From Mesaphorura yosii (taxonomy: Eukaryota > Arthropoda > Collembola > Poduromorpha > Tullbergiidae), in assembly GCA_009869945.1 (NCBI GenBank), contig WIXG01000012.1:1-64000 (forward strand): a DNA stretch of 64,000 nucleotides. The letters run 5' to 3'. Of this stretch, positions 40,001 through 52,173 are shown piece after piece. The translations under genes were made by a program, and so were the position numbers. The notes beneath the pieces were generated by a model, which had not been told where the DNA came from, made no database searches, and was given only the letters and a program-made list of their open reading frames with translations. Every line of letters starts with the position of its first letter. Position 1 is the first letter of the stretch.

Positions 40001-43000
40001 ATCGATCTAACATGAAAAACAACGGCAGTGGGATTAATTAAACGTACAGAGGAGCTTGAAATTGTGGGATACCTTTCTCGCTTCTTGAGTCGTCAAGCTC
40101 CTTCTCCATCAGTCGAATTCTTTCCATCAGTCCCTGCTGATCTTGTTGGGCAAGCAATAAACCTTGCTGGAATTTATTTTCTGCGCGCAACATGGCTTCT
40201 TCGTACTGAATTCTGCTGCTGTCGATTTGCTGTTTGAGGGCTGTGATCTCCGAACTTAGCTTTATCATTTCGGACTTCTTTTCGCCTTGCAACTCGGTTT
40301 GCTGCACTTTCAGCTTTTCGGTGAAGAATGCCTTCAACTTTTCTTCTTTCGCGTCATACACCAATCGCATTTTTTCCAATTCCTTCTTGTACTTCATCTC
40401 ATTTGCTATTTTGTCATGCTCAGCCTTTTCAATGAGTACTTTGCTGTCTTGTTGGGTCGAGGCCAGTTTGTCCTTCAAAATTCCCACTTCTTGAACCAGT
40501 TTAGATTTCAAATCCGCTATTTGCTTCTCGAGCATATCAATTTTCCTATCCTTCTCTATCAAAGCCTTCTTGAGAGCGTCTTCGAGTTCTTCAAGCGACA
40601 TTTTTTCATCCCTCAACTTTTCCAGGGTGTTTGTGACATTCCTCAAGGCCACTTCCTTATTCTCAACGATGTGAACTGCCTCCATGTGCATTTTGTCCAC
40701 ATTTACAAGCTCCGCTTTGGTTCGTTCAAGATTTTGCATCAACTGGTCGTAGTCTCGTCTAAGATAAAACGACATTCCGTTACCTCAGCTGTTCAATTAG
40801 GTCGTTTGTACAGTATTAATTTCGTTGCTCACCTGGATTGATTTAACTCTTCGGTGAGTAGTTCGACCCTTTCGCTCATCAAGCCCATTTCTTTAGAATA
40901 CTGCGAGTCCAGCGTGTCAAGCTGAGTCTCCAGCATTGATTTCCTGGTCTCGGCATTGTCGACTTGCTCTATCAATTTCTCAATTCGACTTTCGAGCTCC
41001 ATCCGATTTCTTTCGGACTCCAACGCTTCTCGTCTCAAGCTGTTCAAATCGCTTTCGTACTCCGCAATTCTTCCTTCGAGTTGCGTTTTAGCATCTTCAA
41101 TTTGTCTTGCTTTCTCCAATACTTTCTTCTTTTCCTTTTCGGCTGTGGAAGCTTGTTCCGAAGTTGATTTTAGTTTGTCGACAAGAATCTCGTTGTCCAT
41201 CTTCAATTTCTTCAGAGAATCTTCACTTCTTTCGAACTGGAACACAAGATCTTCGTACCTTGATACCTGGATTATAATAATACGACGAATTAAATCAAAG
41301 GCTGACTCAGTTTTTTGTTTCTGCAGGAGTTTTCCTATCACTCACCAATTCGTTTTGCTGAGTCTTCAGGCTCTTATTTTCCGATGCATTCTTTTCTTTG
41401 TCTTGTCCAACAAAGGCAAGCTGCTCTCGAATTCTATTATTCAGATCTTGCTCCGACTTCAATTGACCAGTCGCGGAAGAAAGTTCGTCCCGCACTTTCT
41501 CCAATTCACTGCGAAGCATGTCCACTTCGTCACGATATGATTCCGCCGATTTTTCAAGCTGTTATGAATCAAACAAAAATGACATAATTACCCTTTTCCT
41601 GCATTAATGTTAGGTATTTATTACCACCTTAGACAAATTTGCTGAGATGTTGCTTTTATTCTTTAGCGTGGAGTCCAACTCGCCAGCCAGCGCTCTTCTT
41701 TGCTGCTCAAGTAAATTCTTTTCGTTCTTCAAGCTTTCCATAGCTCGTTGAGTTGTTTCTCTTTCCATCTTGAAGTTTTCTATTTCATTCTTCATCCTTT
41801 CATTAGCCTCGCTAAATGTGGTGATTTTCTCTTCCGCTTTACTCAGGTCAGACTCTAAGGATTCAACATGCCCTCGAACCAGAATTGATTGCTCTTTTTG
41901 CGAGGACAAATTCACCTGAAGAAATAACGAATCAAGCATCATGTTTCCGATTCAGGTAAGCGCGTGTAAAGTTGTGAAGTTATGCCGTAACCTAACCTGC
42001 AGCTGATGAATCTCCAACTGCCGCTTGTTTAATGCAGCTTGCACTGCCGACACGACGCTCTCGGCAAAGACAACCGGATTGTTATTGTCACCACTTTCGT
42101 CAAACACGAAGATTGCTGGTGTTGATGTCAGATGCAGATCGTGGCCTTCTTCAACTCCGTATTGGTCGAAATCGTTCAGCAACAATTTGGCAATTTCTTG
42201 CAGACAATTGTTTAGACGGCCCAGTTCTTGAGTCTCGATACGATTCATTTCTTGTTCCAAGTTGTGCATTTTGCTCTGCGTTTCGTCGATGACAGAATCC
42301 AGCTCCAGAATTCTGTCATTTCGCTCTTTGAGTTGCTTGCGTAGGCTTTCTTGGGAGTTGTTGGCATTTTGAACTTCTTGTGTGAGTTGACCAATGAAAG
42401 ATGCTTGTTGTGCTTCCTAAAATCGTAATATCCCATAAATGGGCATTAAGAACATTACCATATAACAATATTAATTCTACTCACCTGCTGCTGTGTGGGA
42501 GCAGAAATTGCTGCGTTCAGAACACTTGAAGAAATCTCATTGGACATTTTGGCGATTGCATTTTTCAGCTGCGCCATGTCGCGTCCGGTGGAGAGTTTCA
42601 TGTCTGAAAAATCTCGTTTGGTCGCTGAAACTCGTCTCCACAAATCCAGAAGCTTCGAATGCTCAGAGGCGTAGTAGTCAGTGTAGGCTTGCTCTTCCGC
42701 CTTCCACAGTTGCTCACGCTCGCCCATTTGCTTCGTTAGTCTTTCCCAGTCATCGGAAAGCTTCTGAAGATCTGTCGAGAGCGCATCGTTAATTTGCCGG
42801 GTTTCGTCCAACTCACTTCGAAGGTTGGTATTCAGCTGCAGTAAGTTTTCGTTTCGAATTCTCTCTTGTTCCAGCTTCCAGAGCGTGTCCTCCAAGTCGG
42901 ACGTTGGGACGTCTCTTTGTCTGTGTTCTGCGCCTGTCGGCGAACCGTACAAAAGCTCTTGGCCCGGGGCTTGCCCAAGTTTTGATTCCAAGTCTGAACA

Positions 43001-44440
43001 ACGTTGGCGATATTGCAACAACTGCACAAAGAAAAAAGTCATCGACCACCTAGCCAATAGCTTATTTTGTTAAAATCTTACCTTTGATTGTAATCTGGCG
43101 ACGAGAAGAGCTTGTTGATGCTGTGCTTGGCGATAAGTTTCAAGTCTTCGTCGGTACGCTGACGCCTCTTCCTCGAATTTGCTCGTAGTTGAATACGGAA
43201 GACCGCTGCTCCTTCCTAGGAAGTCCGAATCTTCTCTGTCACCCATGATGCCTCCACGTGATTTAAGAATCGACGACGAAGGAGCTGTCATGGAATAAGG
43301 AAGTGTTGTAGCTGACGACGGCAAGGCCAGGGACTAAAACAAAAATAAGCCAATAGTCAAGTCAAGGCTCGATTAGATTCATTAATTGCAAATGCAATAA
43401 TGCGTGATTGTGAACAATGTGGCACGGGCAGCACCTTTGGCCTCGGCCGTCGGCCGTGCATACTTCCAGCTAAGATTCTACTGCACTCAGAATGAGTTCA
43501 TCATCACTCCGTAGACTCCATTCGGTTAGAAGGCTAAATCACGACTGACGAATGTCCGACGGAATTAGATTGATGACATTCCAACGCAAAGCTCGGAGGA
43601 ATTGTCTTTATGCCATACCAGGTGTGTCATTAATGAGAAATTGAGTCGTGTATGCACATGAACAACATGAAGCTTGTCGTCAATAAAACAACCTCATGCC
43701 CATTTCTAATTTGACTCCTGCACGTAGCTTCGTAGCAAGTCTCTAAATTACCTTGGAATGAATTAGTAGTGACAATTTGATTCGCAGAGCAATAAAGACC
43801 TGTGTAGAGTGCAGAGTTAAAAGCAAGATAACGATTATCACGAATTTCATCCCAGGCAGATGTCTTGGCCGACGAACATGCAAAACTCGTACGGCAATTA
43901 TGGCTCGTCTACTTCGTTTGCATGCCCAGAGTCAATCTTCTGCATTCAGACTGATTCAGATTACATTTAAGCTGACACAATGGTACGACCAGTCACCAAG
44001 TGCAATTTTCTTATTTGGATAAATAAGAGACTAGACGACTGGATTAGACGGTCTGTGTACATTCTAATCACTTCCGGTTGGTCTAAAAAGTACTGGTCAC
44101 CAGTCTCAACTCGAACTATGCCAAAATGAACTCTGCATGCGACATTTCCATTGCATTTAGCCTCGTGTTAACTGCCTTAATCTTGGATAAATGCAAAATG
44201 ATGCCGCGCCGGTGGCAAAAGTATATGTAAATGTTTGAACCAAAAAACCAGCACAGCACAAATTCAGCAGTGGGAGATTGAGTAAATTCAGTGGAATTTA
44301 TGGAAGACCGACGAGAATTATAGCGTGTCCGTTACCTGTCGTCCAATTTCCCCATTCTCATCAACGTCTTCTTCATCATCGGCCGGGAAAACGATGGGAG
44401 TTCTAGATCGTGGACTGATTAAACTTTTGTAGGTTGTCAT
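37043..44440 (-). CDS. root: Rootletin (ciliary rootlet coiled-coil protein)
   Basis: Rootletin is the main structural protein of the ciliary rootlet, the filament anchoring basal bodies; in arthropods it serves ciliated sensory neurons. Twelve coding exons join in phase: 44336-44440, 43082-43333, 42485-43021, 41997-42416, 41628-41915, 41346-41558, 40833-41266, 40073-40758, 38028-40006, 37631-37942, 37506-37557, 37043-37386, giving 1,873 residues (family about 2,000). A short acidic N-terminus (residues 1-119) precedes LLQYRQRCSDLESKL, matching the conserved rootletin N-terminal segment. Almost everything from about residue 120 to 1,790 is heptad-rich coiled coil (E, K, Q, L, R), including a 1,979-base exon of about 660 residues. 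One non-coiled insert lies near residues 370-415. The C-terminus is Ser/Arg/Pro-rich. Start: the exon at 44,336-44,440 opens with ATG and joins exon 2 in phase 0, but its context (T at -3) is weak, so a further 5' exon is possible. The first intron is 1,002 bp, the others 60-119 bp. Confidence 0.93.
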
Positions 44441-46359
44441 GAAGGATGCACGCGGCCACGCGTATGGTACGATTATACAGAAACAGAGAAATTAGGCTCA
44501 AAAATCTGGACAGGACAGACACGACATGAACACGAGACGAGATGGCTAGTTGATTGGAAAAGTGAAAGTTGAACTTTCTTCTTTGTCTTTTCTCACAATT
44601 ATTCTAGTTTGTCTAGAAATCAAACACGACAGTGGACAAACTCTGTACAATTAGCTTAATCGCACGAATACGACCCTAATTAAGGAAATAACCGAGTTAG
44701 AACTATGTACAGAAAGAGACAGCGTATTTACAAGTGAGTATTGACAAGGCGAGTAGACAACAACTAACAAGAAGGAGTTCAGCTGCAGGTTCGCCAAACC
44801 ACGCGTGCATTAGCATAAACATGGAACATCGACCATTCAGACTCAGGATTCCTGTGTCAAACTTCCTCCCGGATATTGAAAACGCAAACGAACGCGTGTA
44901 GCGTGTGAATAAAAATTTACCTTTTTTGTTGTTTCGATATTAGTTGGAAAGTGAGACACTAAAAAGTTAAGAATGCGAACGTGGAACGTGTTACAGGCTT
45001 CACGTGAACCAACACATGCTTTCTCTCACGTGCAGTGCACTGAACGAATAACGAGGATAACGACTAGGAAATATAGATTTAACAATGCGGATAAATAGCG
45101 AGATCAATGGAGAGAGAAAGTGGAAACGTACAAGTCGCGGAATGTCGCCTTTGTCGTTGTCTGGCATTCTTGCCTTTTCCACCGAACGTTGAACACCAAA
45201 CGCCTATTCTAATGGGATACCATTATGCTCGCGTTTGCATTGCAGAAAACACGATCAGTCTCTGAATTGAATCGATATTAAAAGGCAATACATAAAATGG
45301 ACTAAAGAGGAATTTGTAGGAGCAGACCTCCCAGGGCTTCATCCTGACAGGAAACCGAGGGCGAACAGCGAGAGCTCGCGAATTTACTTATGCATTAGTG
45401 AAACAAATGAGCGAGGTATAATGACAATAACGAGGTCACAGGCCAGATCCTCTGATAGGTCCTCTAATGAAGAATCCTTTCCGCACTTGTCGGGGTCACG
45501 CAGGTTAAATTGAACGTGAATGGAGCAATTCACCGAACTCACATGCACAACCTGCTATTCGACGGGTCAACGAGGAGTTGGAGTCACTGAATTCCGCTTG
45601 CAAGTACACCGTTTAAGAGATTTACAATTTAACTAGCAATCAGATTACAAAGATGTTGGGGTTCAATTCGATGCTTTGTGGTCTTGGTGGGTCATGATTT
45701 ATAAGGACATACTTACCGTAACTGTTAAATAATTCAGTTCATCGTTGGAAGCAGCTCCTGGTGTGTGCTGTACACACTCACGGCGTAACAGTAATGACCA
45801 GCAAGTGGCTGATTCCGCGTCTGATTGACTCTGTCCCGTCTACAATGCTCAGTTCTGATCCTGACGTGTTCTTAAGCTTGCATACAGCATAAGTAAACAC
45901 CATCACCTTACACAGCAATTGCAATTTGATTTAAGGCAGGAAAAAACACTACAAATTGCACGCAATTTGTTCACCGACACGCAAAATTTTCCAAATAATG
46001 AATTAAGGTTCGTGACAAGAGCCTTAAACGCTACTAATTTGCGATAAATTGCATGAATTCCACATCAGTTACATTATTATTGATGACTTAGCAGGTGAGA
46101 AACCGGAAGCCGGAATTTGGACAGGACGCGGACGCGCTGTTGTTGCAGTTTCTCATAAAAATCAATTTAAACATTGAATTTTATCGACTATTCTTGTTTG
46201 TTTTGCTTCCGCATAGTTTTGACAACAGCTCGAATGAAATACGCGCTGCTCGCGTTCGAGTCTTTCCTTTGTTGAGTCTTTTAGCTTCTTGCTAACAGCG
46301 TCGGATGTCTCACGCAAGCTACTGACTCGTAATTATAAAATTCTCCGCAATAATTACAA
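44441..46359. other. Rootletin promoter region and intergenic sequence
   Basis: About 1.9 kb between the rootletin start and the 3' end of the Beaten-path-like gene. No convincing exon is seen. It should contain the rootletin promoter, transcribed to the left. A TATA-like TATAAT lies near 44,471-44,476 on the minus strand, only about 30 bases before the ATG, so its relevance is doubtful. An upstream rootletin leader exon may lie here. Confidence 0.45.
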
Positions 46360-46365
46360 TTTATT
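46360..46365 (-). terminator. Poly(A) signal of the Beaten-path-like gene
   Basis: A canonical AATAAA on the minus strand begins about 55 bases past the stop codon of the Ig gene, implying a very short 3' UTR. Confidence 0.55.
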
Positions 46366-46419
46366 ACAAAAATAGAACAAGAATACTGCAACGTAATGCT
46401 TCGCACTATAATTTACAGG

Positions 46420-47577
46420 TCAGGAGAAGAAAACGAGTGTTAGCAAGGACAAATTAAAAAGAATTAGGCGAATATGACTAGAATACAAGCCGGTCGTCTC
46501 CGTAGCAGTTGAAAATGCGTACTGGCGAAGTCCGTACCCAGCCTTGATGTTGGTTGTGACCGTATCTTTGAGTATTACGTTCGATTTCCGGAATATCGCC
46601 TTGCACTCGATGACCAGCGACCCATCACGAAAGTAGTGGGGCTCCAGCGCGAATTGTAGCTTGCTGTACGAGTTGTAGAAGTGCGTACCATCAATCGTGC
46701 GGCCAGTGTCCAGCGTCTCGGACGTTATGCAGTCACAAACTTCGCTGTCGACCTTCACAAGGATTGAAATCAGTTAATTGGCATTGTATGAGTGATATGT
46801 AAGAACATAAAGACACAATCGACGTTTGCCTGGCTCACCTGAGCATCATTTATGAACCACACGAGCTTTGCCTGGGGTGAACTCTTTCGCACTGTGCAAT
46901 TTCCTGTGAAATTATCGCCAACGTTGTACCACGGCAGTACGCCGTGAATTTTGGGCCCTTTTATTGGCAACACTACAAGATATAAGACCAAAACAGAGAT
47001 TCAGTAGTGATTCACATGAATTAAAGCTTTTAGTAGATTTGCTGCTCGCTTACCCATCACGCGCATGGTTTTCTCTTCGGAGAGGGTTTGGAAGGACGGA
47101 GCGTCTGCAGAAACCTCGCATCTGTAGTCTCCTTTGCTGTGCAGCGAAATTGAATTCAGATGCACTCGGTGGAGTGATGAACGGTTTTCCTGTAAAACGT
47201 AAACGTGTCAACGTGAAAAACGAAGTATACTGACGGACACATGCATGCAGTGATAAATTAATGAATCGCTCACATTCACAGAGACTCCCACAACAGGAAA
47301 CACAATAATTGGTGGGTCATCGCTCGGTTTGTATCTGAAATGAAATTAGTCACAGTCAGAATAGGTCATAGTCATCGAAATAGCCTTGCATTAACGATGG
47401 AATAGTTTTTGCGCCCTTACCGAAAAAATTCGTGCCCATCTTTGTACCATTTGAGAGAATACAGCGAGTCGTCTTGTTCCTGTTCCAATTCAAATTGGCA
47501 CTCGAGGGTTGCTTCACGATGCAGTATTCCGTAGTATGGCACAAGGGTTCCCGTCAACTTGAGGCTCGAGATGAACT
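46420..47577 (-). CDS. Beaten-path (Beat) family Ig protein, 3' part
   Basis: Beat proteins are neuronal cell-surface or secreted Ig proteins that act in axon guidance and bind Side-family receptors. Five exons join in phase: 47421-47577, 47274-47334, 47054-47189, 46839-46972 and 46420-46752, about 273 residues. Ig domain 1 shows the first Cys (EATLECQF), a Trp core (YSLKWYKDGHEFFRY) and the closing GDYRCEVSADAPSFQT, a Beat hallmark. Ig domain 2 runs from GPKIHG through NCTV and WFINDAQ to LVIECKA. The protein ends in a hydrophobic stretch (LILFNLSLLTLVFF) right at the C-terminus, like a GPI-anchor signal or terminal membrane segment. The first exon seen begins after an acceptor (…ttcaag) and lacks a start codon and signal peptide, so at least one 5' exon is missing; it may lie upstream behind a long intron or be unrecognisable. 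Which Beat paralogue this is cannot be decided here. Confidence 0.85.
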
Positions 47578-50500
47578 CTTGAAAAAGAATACAAATTGTT
47601 AGTGCCTATAGTCCTACGCGGTAAAAATTCGCCGTGTCGCGGCGAGGCGAGATAAGAAGTCGAGCAGTTGATCGTTCTTGAGTGTAAATGCAGAAAAGGA
47701 GGAATTTGTAGCTGTCGCGTCTCTGTCCACAACAAAACACACGAATACGAAACATCAACGACAATGAATTCAGATTCTATCTCTAGCTCGATTTCTTTTC
47801 AAATTGGGATAATAAAAACCAACAAAGCGGGAGAAACTGCCTTGAAGGGTGAGTTTTCATTTTACGACCGTTTCAGGAAAGCGAGGAAAAGGAAAAAATT
47901 ATCACCCATCAAGATCTCATCTATTTCCCGATTTCCACGGCCCGAGTTCACATGCGACATGCCCTCCGCGGCGAGTTGGAAAAGCGAAATAAAAAATGGT
48001 TATTAACTCCGCTGCTCTCGTTTACAAGAGGGTGAAAAGTCTCTAGGCCTTGTCTGATGGAGATACAGATAAGTTCCACATTGCACTCTCAACAAGCGAA
48101 GTCATCTTCATTGCTGCACACGGGAAGACAGCCGAATGGGGATGGCAGTAGAAGCAGAAATGACAGGCACGGGCACGGAAAATGAAGAGGAAGTCCAACA
48201 ATAATAAAGTCGTGTGCCGGGCATTATGATGTTGGACATACAGGAAATTATACGGTTCAGTTTCCACTCAATGCAATCCTGGAATCGCTATCGCATCAAC
48301 ACGATGCGATCTGTTCCGAGTTCTGAGTGTATTTATGGCTTTTAGCTCAAGTTTTGAGCGGTGACTCATTTCTTGTTCAAGAGTCGGGATTTTCTTGTAT
48401 AAATTCGGAATGCGTGAAGAGAGCGTGGAAAGAGCAGGTTGTTCTCCGTGCGGCTTGTGATTACACTTGAACTTGAACAAGAATCTGCTCTTAATTAAAC
48501 AGGATCCATCAGCCCATGGATCCATCTCGTCATTCTCATTCGTCATTCGACTAAATTCGGGACTGTTAGCCCAAATTTGCGCTGTGCTCTGGCGGCGTGT
48601 GCCTTGTAAATACATCAAATTGCGGTCCGCATTCGAGAGATTAATGAAGGGCAAGTAAATGCGAAAGCGTTTGTCAAGAATCCAAATAGCAAACTAATGC
48701 GTAGCGCTACGATTCGATGCGAATTGGAAGCATAAGGCCAAGATGAGCCGAAAGGGAGACTTTTTCCCATGGACTATGCACTGTGGACTGCGTAAGCAAA
48801 TACCCTTGGGTTTTTCCAGGAGCAGCGGCAGCAGCACAGCAGCACTTTGCGCTTTCCCAAATCAGAATGCATTAACTCCCTTTTCATATTGTCATGCATG
48901 CTGTTCATCCCTTTCTGAACATGTGTACAAGGGTTGTCGTCCACTGGCTTATAATTATGATTCAATACACTCAATCTGAATAAATGCATTATCAGATGCT
49001 CTGCGGCGTGGGGAAAGTTTCGGGATTCGAGCCGAAACTGGAGCAAAGGCCTAGAAATGACTGGATTTAATTGTGTGAATTTCTGTAGTGCAGTGGTAGT
49101 GAAATAATTTATCTTGCCGACTCTAATTAGCAAATTCAAATTGATTGATCCTGACAAGATAACTAAAATCCAATGCTTAAAATTCAATCAAGAATGGCTC
49201 GCTCAAAGATTCTTCGCCTTCCTACGCTTGGCATTCAGTAAATTGAATCGTCGCGCCATCGCGTCGGTTTAATCAAGCAGAATCGCTTCTGTTTGATTGC
49301 TGGCTATTGTTACCTTTTTCGCCTGACCATTCATCCATTTTGCTTTCACAGATTCAAACTTCATACTCGGTTTTGAAATCTATTGAAATTGGCATCGCAT
49401 TGTTATTGTTCGTGAACTGCAAACTAAATGTTTAGAATGTTTCACGGACGGTGGATGGTGGCAAGTGGCGTGGGTGCACGCGTAACGCAAGTTGAAATAA
49501 CGGCTAACACTGAGGTTCAGGCTCTAATTCCATCAACATAAACGACAGACCATTTGCATGAGAGAATGCAAGGGCAAGGCAGACCTTTTCCGGAAAACAT
49601 TCCAAACAAAACAAAAACCGAATCCCATTGTCCCGCACGCTTGCATTGTGTTGGACGCTACCCCAGCATCATTTGTTAACTTCTATTGTAATGAATTGAG
49701 GAAAAACTGAGGAAAGCGATTCTGCGATCCTGTCTGCATTTCGTTGCGATCATTGTTAAAATTGATTTCAACTTCGTGTGTAAACTACAAACTAGAAATA
49801 CCGATTCCAGGCCCGCCACTGAAACTAGCCAACTAGCAAGTGATCAGCTGTGTTCAATACTGGCAAGAAGACTGGGAACTTGACTAATGTTTCTGCTTAT
49901 CGACGAAACGCGATGTATCAAGTGGCATCGGGCAGAAGGAGAAAGTTGTCAAAGTCAAATGTCAACGTCTATGAGTTTCTTACGTGGGAAAAATGAGACG
50001 ACCAATAATGTGAAGGTGTAAGCAGTCAATTTCCACGAATCGACGAATGGGTTCAGTTTCCAAGCATGCATTTCGCTGCCTTTTTTCAGGTTGAACTTGA
50101 AAAACTCGGGACCAGAATTTTTAAATGGAAAAGGCGTCAAAAGTCAGACCAAATCATCATTTCACTGCAATTACACTGGAGAAACAATTATTGCACTTCC
50201 TAATTAACAGCGCGAGAGCCAGACGATGAGATGAGTCAGATGTTGACTAGACAGATCACTTTGAGCAACTAAAGACTGATGCTAAAATTCACCGCATGGA
50301 TCCAGAAGCCCCAATTTTCAAGTATCAGTCGTAATCGTAAGTGCACAGTGCGGTGCAGTGCAAGAGAATTAGCGCAACTGCAACTTACTTCGGTGTTCTG
50401 CCTTCTGGCAATCGCAGTGGAGAGGAAAAGAATGATTCACTTTCACTGTATCCATTCTCCATTCCGTTCATCCGTCAGCCGACCGACTCTATCCAAATCA

Positions 50501-52173
50501 AATGATACGAAAATCCCAAAGATCACATCATCTCATCAGCTATTATTGTGGGGAGTGAAATTGAACAATGTTTCATTTAGAAAAGTACAATACGTAAGCA
50601 CGGAGGGATGTATCGCATCGCCCCGGCTCTGTAACGCCTCATCTCATGCCATTTCCCAAGTGATGCGATGAAAACTACAACTCGACGAATGCACCGCATT
50701 GGAAAAGCCAGACCCGGGTTGGTTTTGGGTTCGGGTTGAAAAGATGCTACAACAATTCACAAGACACGGGCATGGAAAGCCATGGAATATGGGCATGGAC
50801 AGGCATGAAAGAGGGCTTGGGTGTATCAATTGTATAATCATAGGGGTTGAACTTTATTTTATGCGCGTACTTGATGCTTGTTACTTGTACTTGTACTTGC
50901 TCAACGCAAGGGAAGCGAAGAGTATAATCTTAATCCCGAGAGACAGCCACAAAAAAGTTGATTGTTACATAAAATTGGTGAATTGGATTCGGAAGACAAA
51001 GTTTCCCATATGAGCCGAACAAGCCGACCAACCAGTCGCCTTGAGATTGTGTTCACGCTTTCTCTTCAGTTTTATGACGTGCTGAGACAGACATCAGCGG
51101 GCATGGGCAGTACGGACGACTCGTGATTTAATAATCCCGATTTCATATTGAATTCATTGCCTTCTGAAAGCAATATATTTTGGAATGGTCGAAGTTCATT
51201 GAAGACACCATTTTAAATCGGTAGCCAATCTGATCGTTTGAAAGTAAAAAATTGTTCTTAGCAAATTAGTTAAGTGCTGAAGGACTAAAATCGCATTATT
51301 TACTACCACTGTCCAAATTCCTGAAACTAGTGTTTGGGATTTGGAGTCTGCTTCAAATATTTATTTTAAGAATTATAAACCACGCTACATCAAAGTCAAC
51401 CCTCTTTCTGGTTTCAGGATTCGTACACGCACACGCAAGGCGCAATTATCCGGGCAGGCAACGATCAAGGCAAAATGAGTCAGGGTGCGTGGAAAAATAG
51501 ATAAGCGGATTAATTATAATTGACTTCGCTAAACAAGCCCAGGCCCTCTCTGGTCGTGCCGTGGATCGTTCGCGGGTTGTGGGCCCTCGACACGTTGCAG
51601 AGTCAAAGCGCAGTTCGGGCTAATGCGAATGCCGAAAGCCAGAGGCATAAATCACATTTTCTGAAGTGTGGGAAATTGATCAGACGGACATGAACGTCTG
51701 TCTGCAGTGACCCCGCAGCTGGGAACGAGATGATACTAAATTCAAAGATGTGACACCAAGAATTTATTGCAAATATTGAGACTGGAATATACCACAATAA
51801 ATATTAGTTTGTTTGTAGTAAATAAATTGCGCTGCAAGAAAGACAAGAATGCAATTACTCCAAGTCTAAGATTAAGTACTGATTTATTAAGGCACATCAT
51901 ATTGCATAATACTTTGGTTCTCATAATAAATTATTGGGACGCGTTTTAACACGAGGAAGGAATAACAATAAAAACACAAGGCAGCAAAGCAAAGTATTTC
52001 ATTACAGAAAAACTCTGATTTACTCGTTTGATCGATGCAAAGGCCGACACTCGCTATTTCAATTGTTCACGTATTGTTTCAAAATTTCAAAATATTGCTG
52101 ATGTACCGTCACGCAATTAAAGATTAAGACTTCGGCCATGCTACAATTAAAATTAAGTGCCTGAACGTAAAAA
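47578..52173. other. Intergenic or intronic stretch between the Beat-like gene and unc-45
   Basis: About 4.6 kb without a recognisable exon. It may include the 5' exons or a long first intron of the Beat-like gene and the unc-45 3' UTR. A candidate unc-45 poly(A) signal (AATAAA, minus strand) lies at 51,883-51,888. Open frames such as 47,668-48,006 (plus) and 48,774-49,187 (minus) show no family features. The minus frame starts with a hydrophobic run resembling a signal peptide, but its first codon is TTG and no matching donor follows. Confidence 0.45.

Noticed and set aside
40956-41540. 194-codon plus-strand Ser/Phe-rich frame
   Set aside because: Antisense shadow of coiled-coil exons; complement of Glu/Lys-rich codons gives Ser/Phe runs.
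47668-48006. 112-codon plus-strand frame upstream of the Beat-like gene
   Set aside because: Low-complexity Ser/Lys composition without family features; likely chance.
48774-49187. Minus-strand frame with hydrophobic start, considered as the Beat signal-peptide exon
   Set aside because: Its first codon is TTG rather than ATG, and no donor in the needed phase follows the hydrophobic run.
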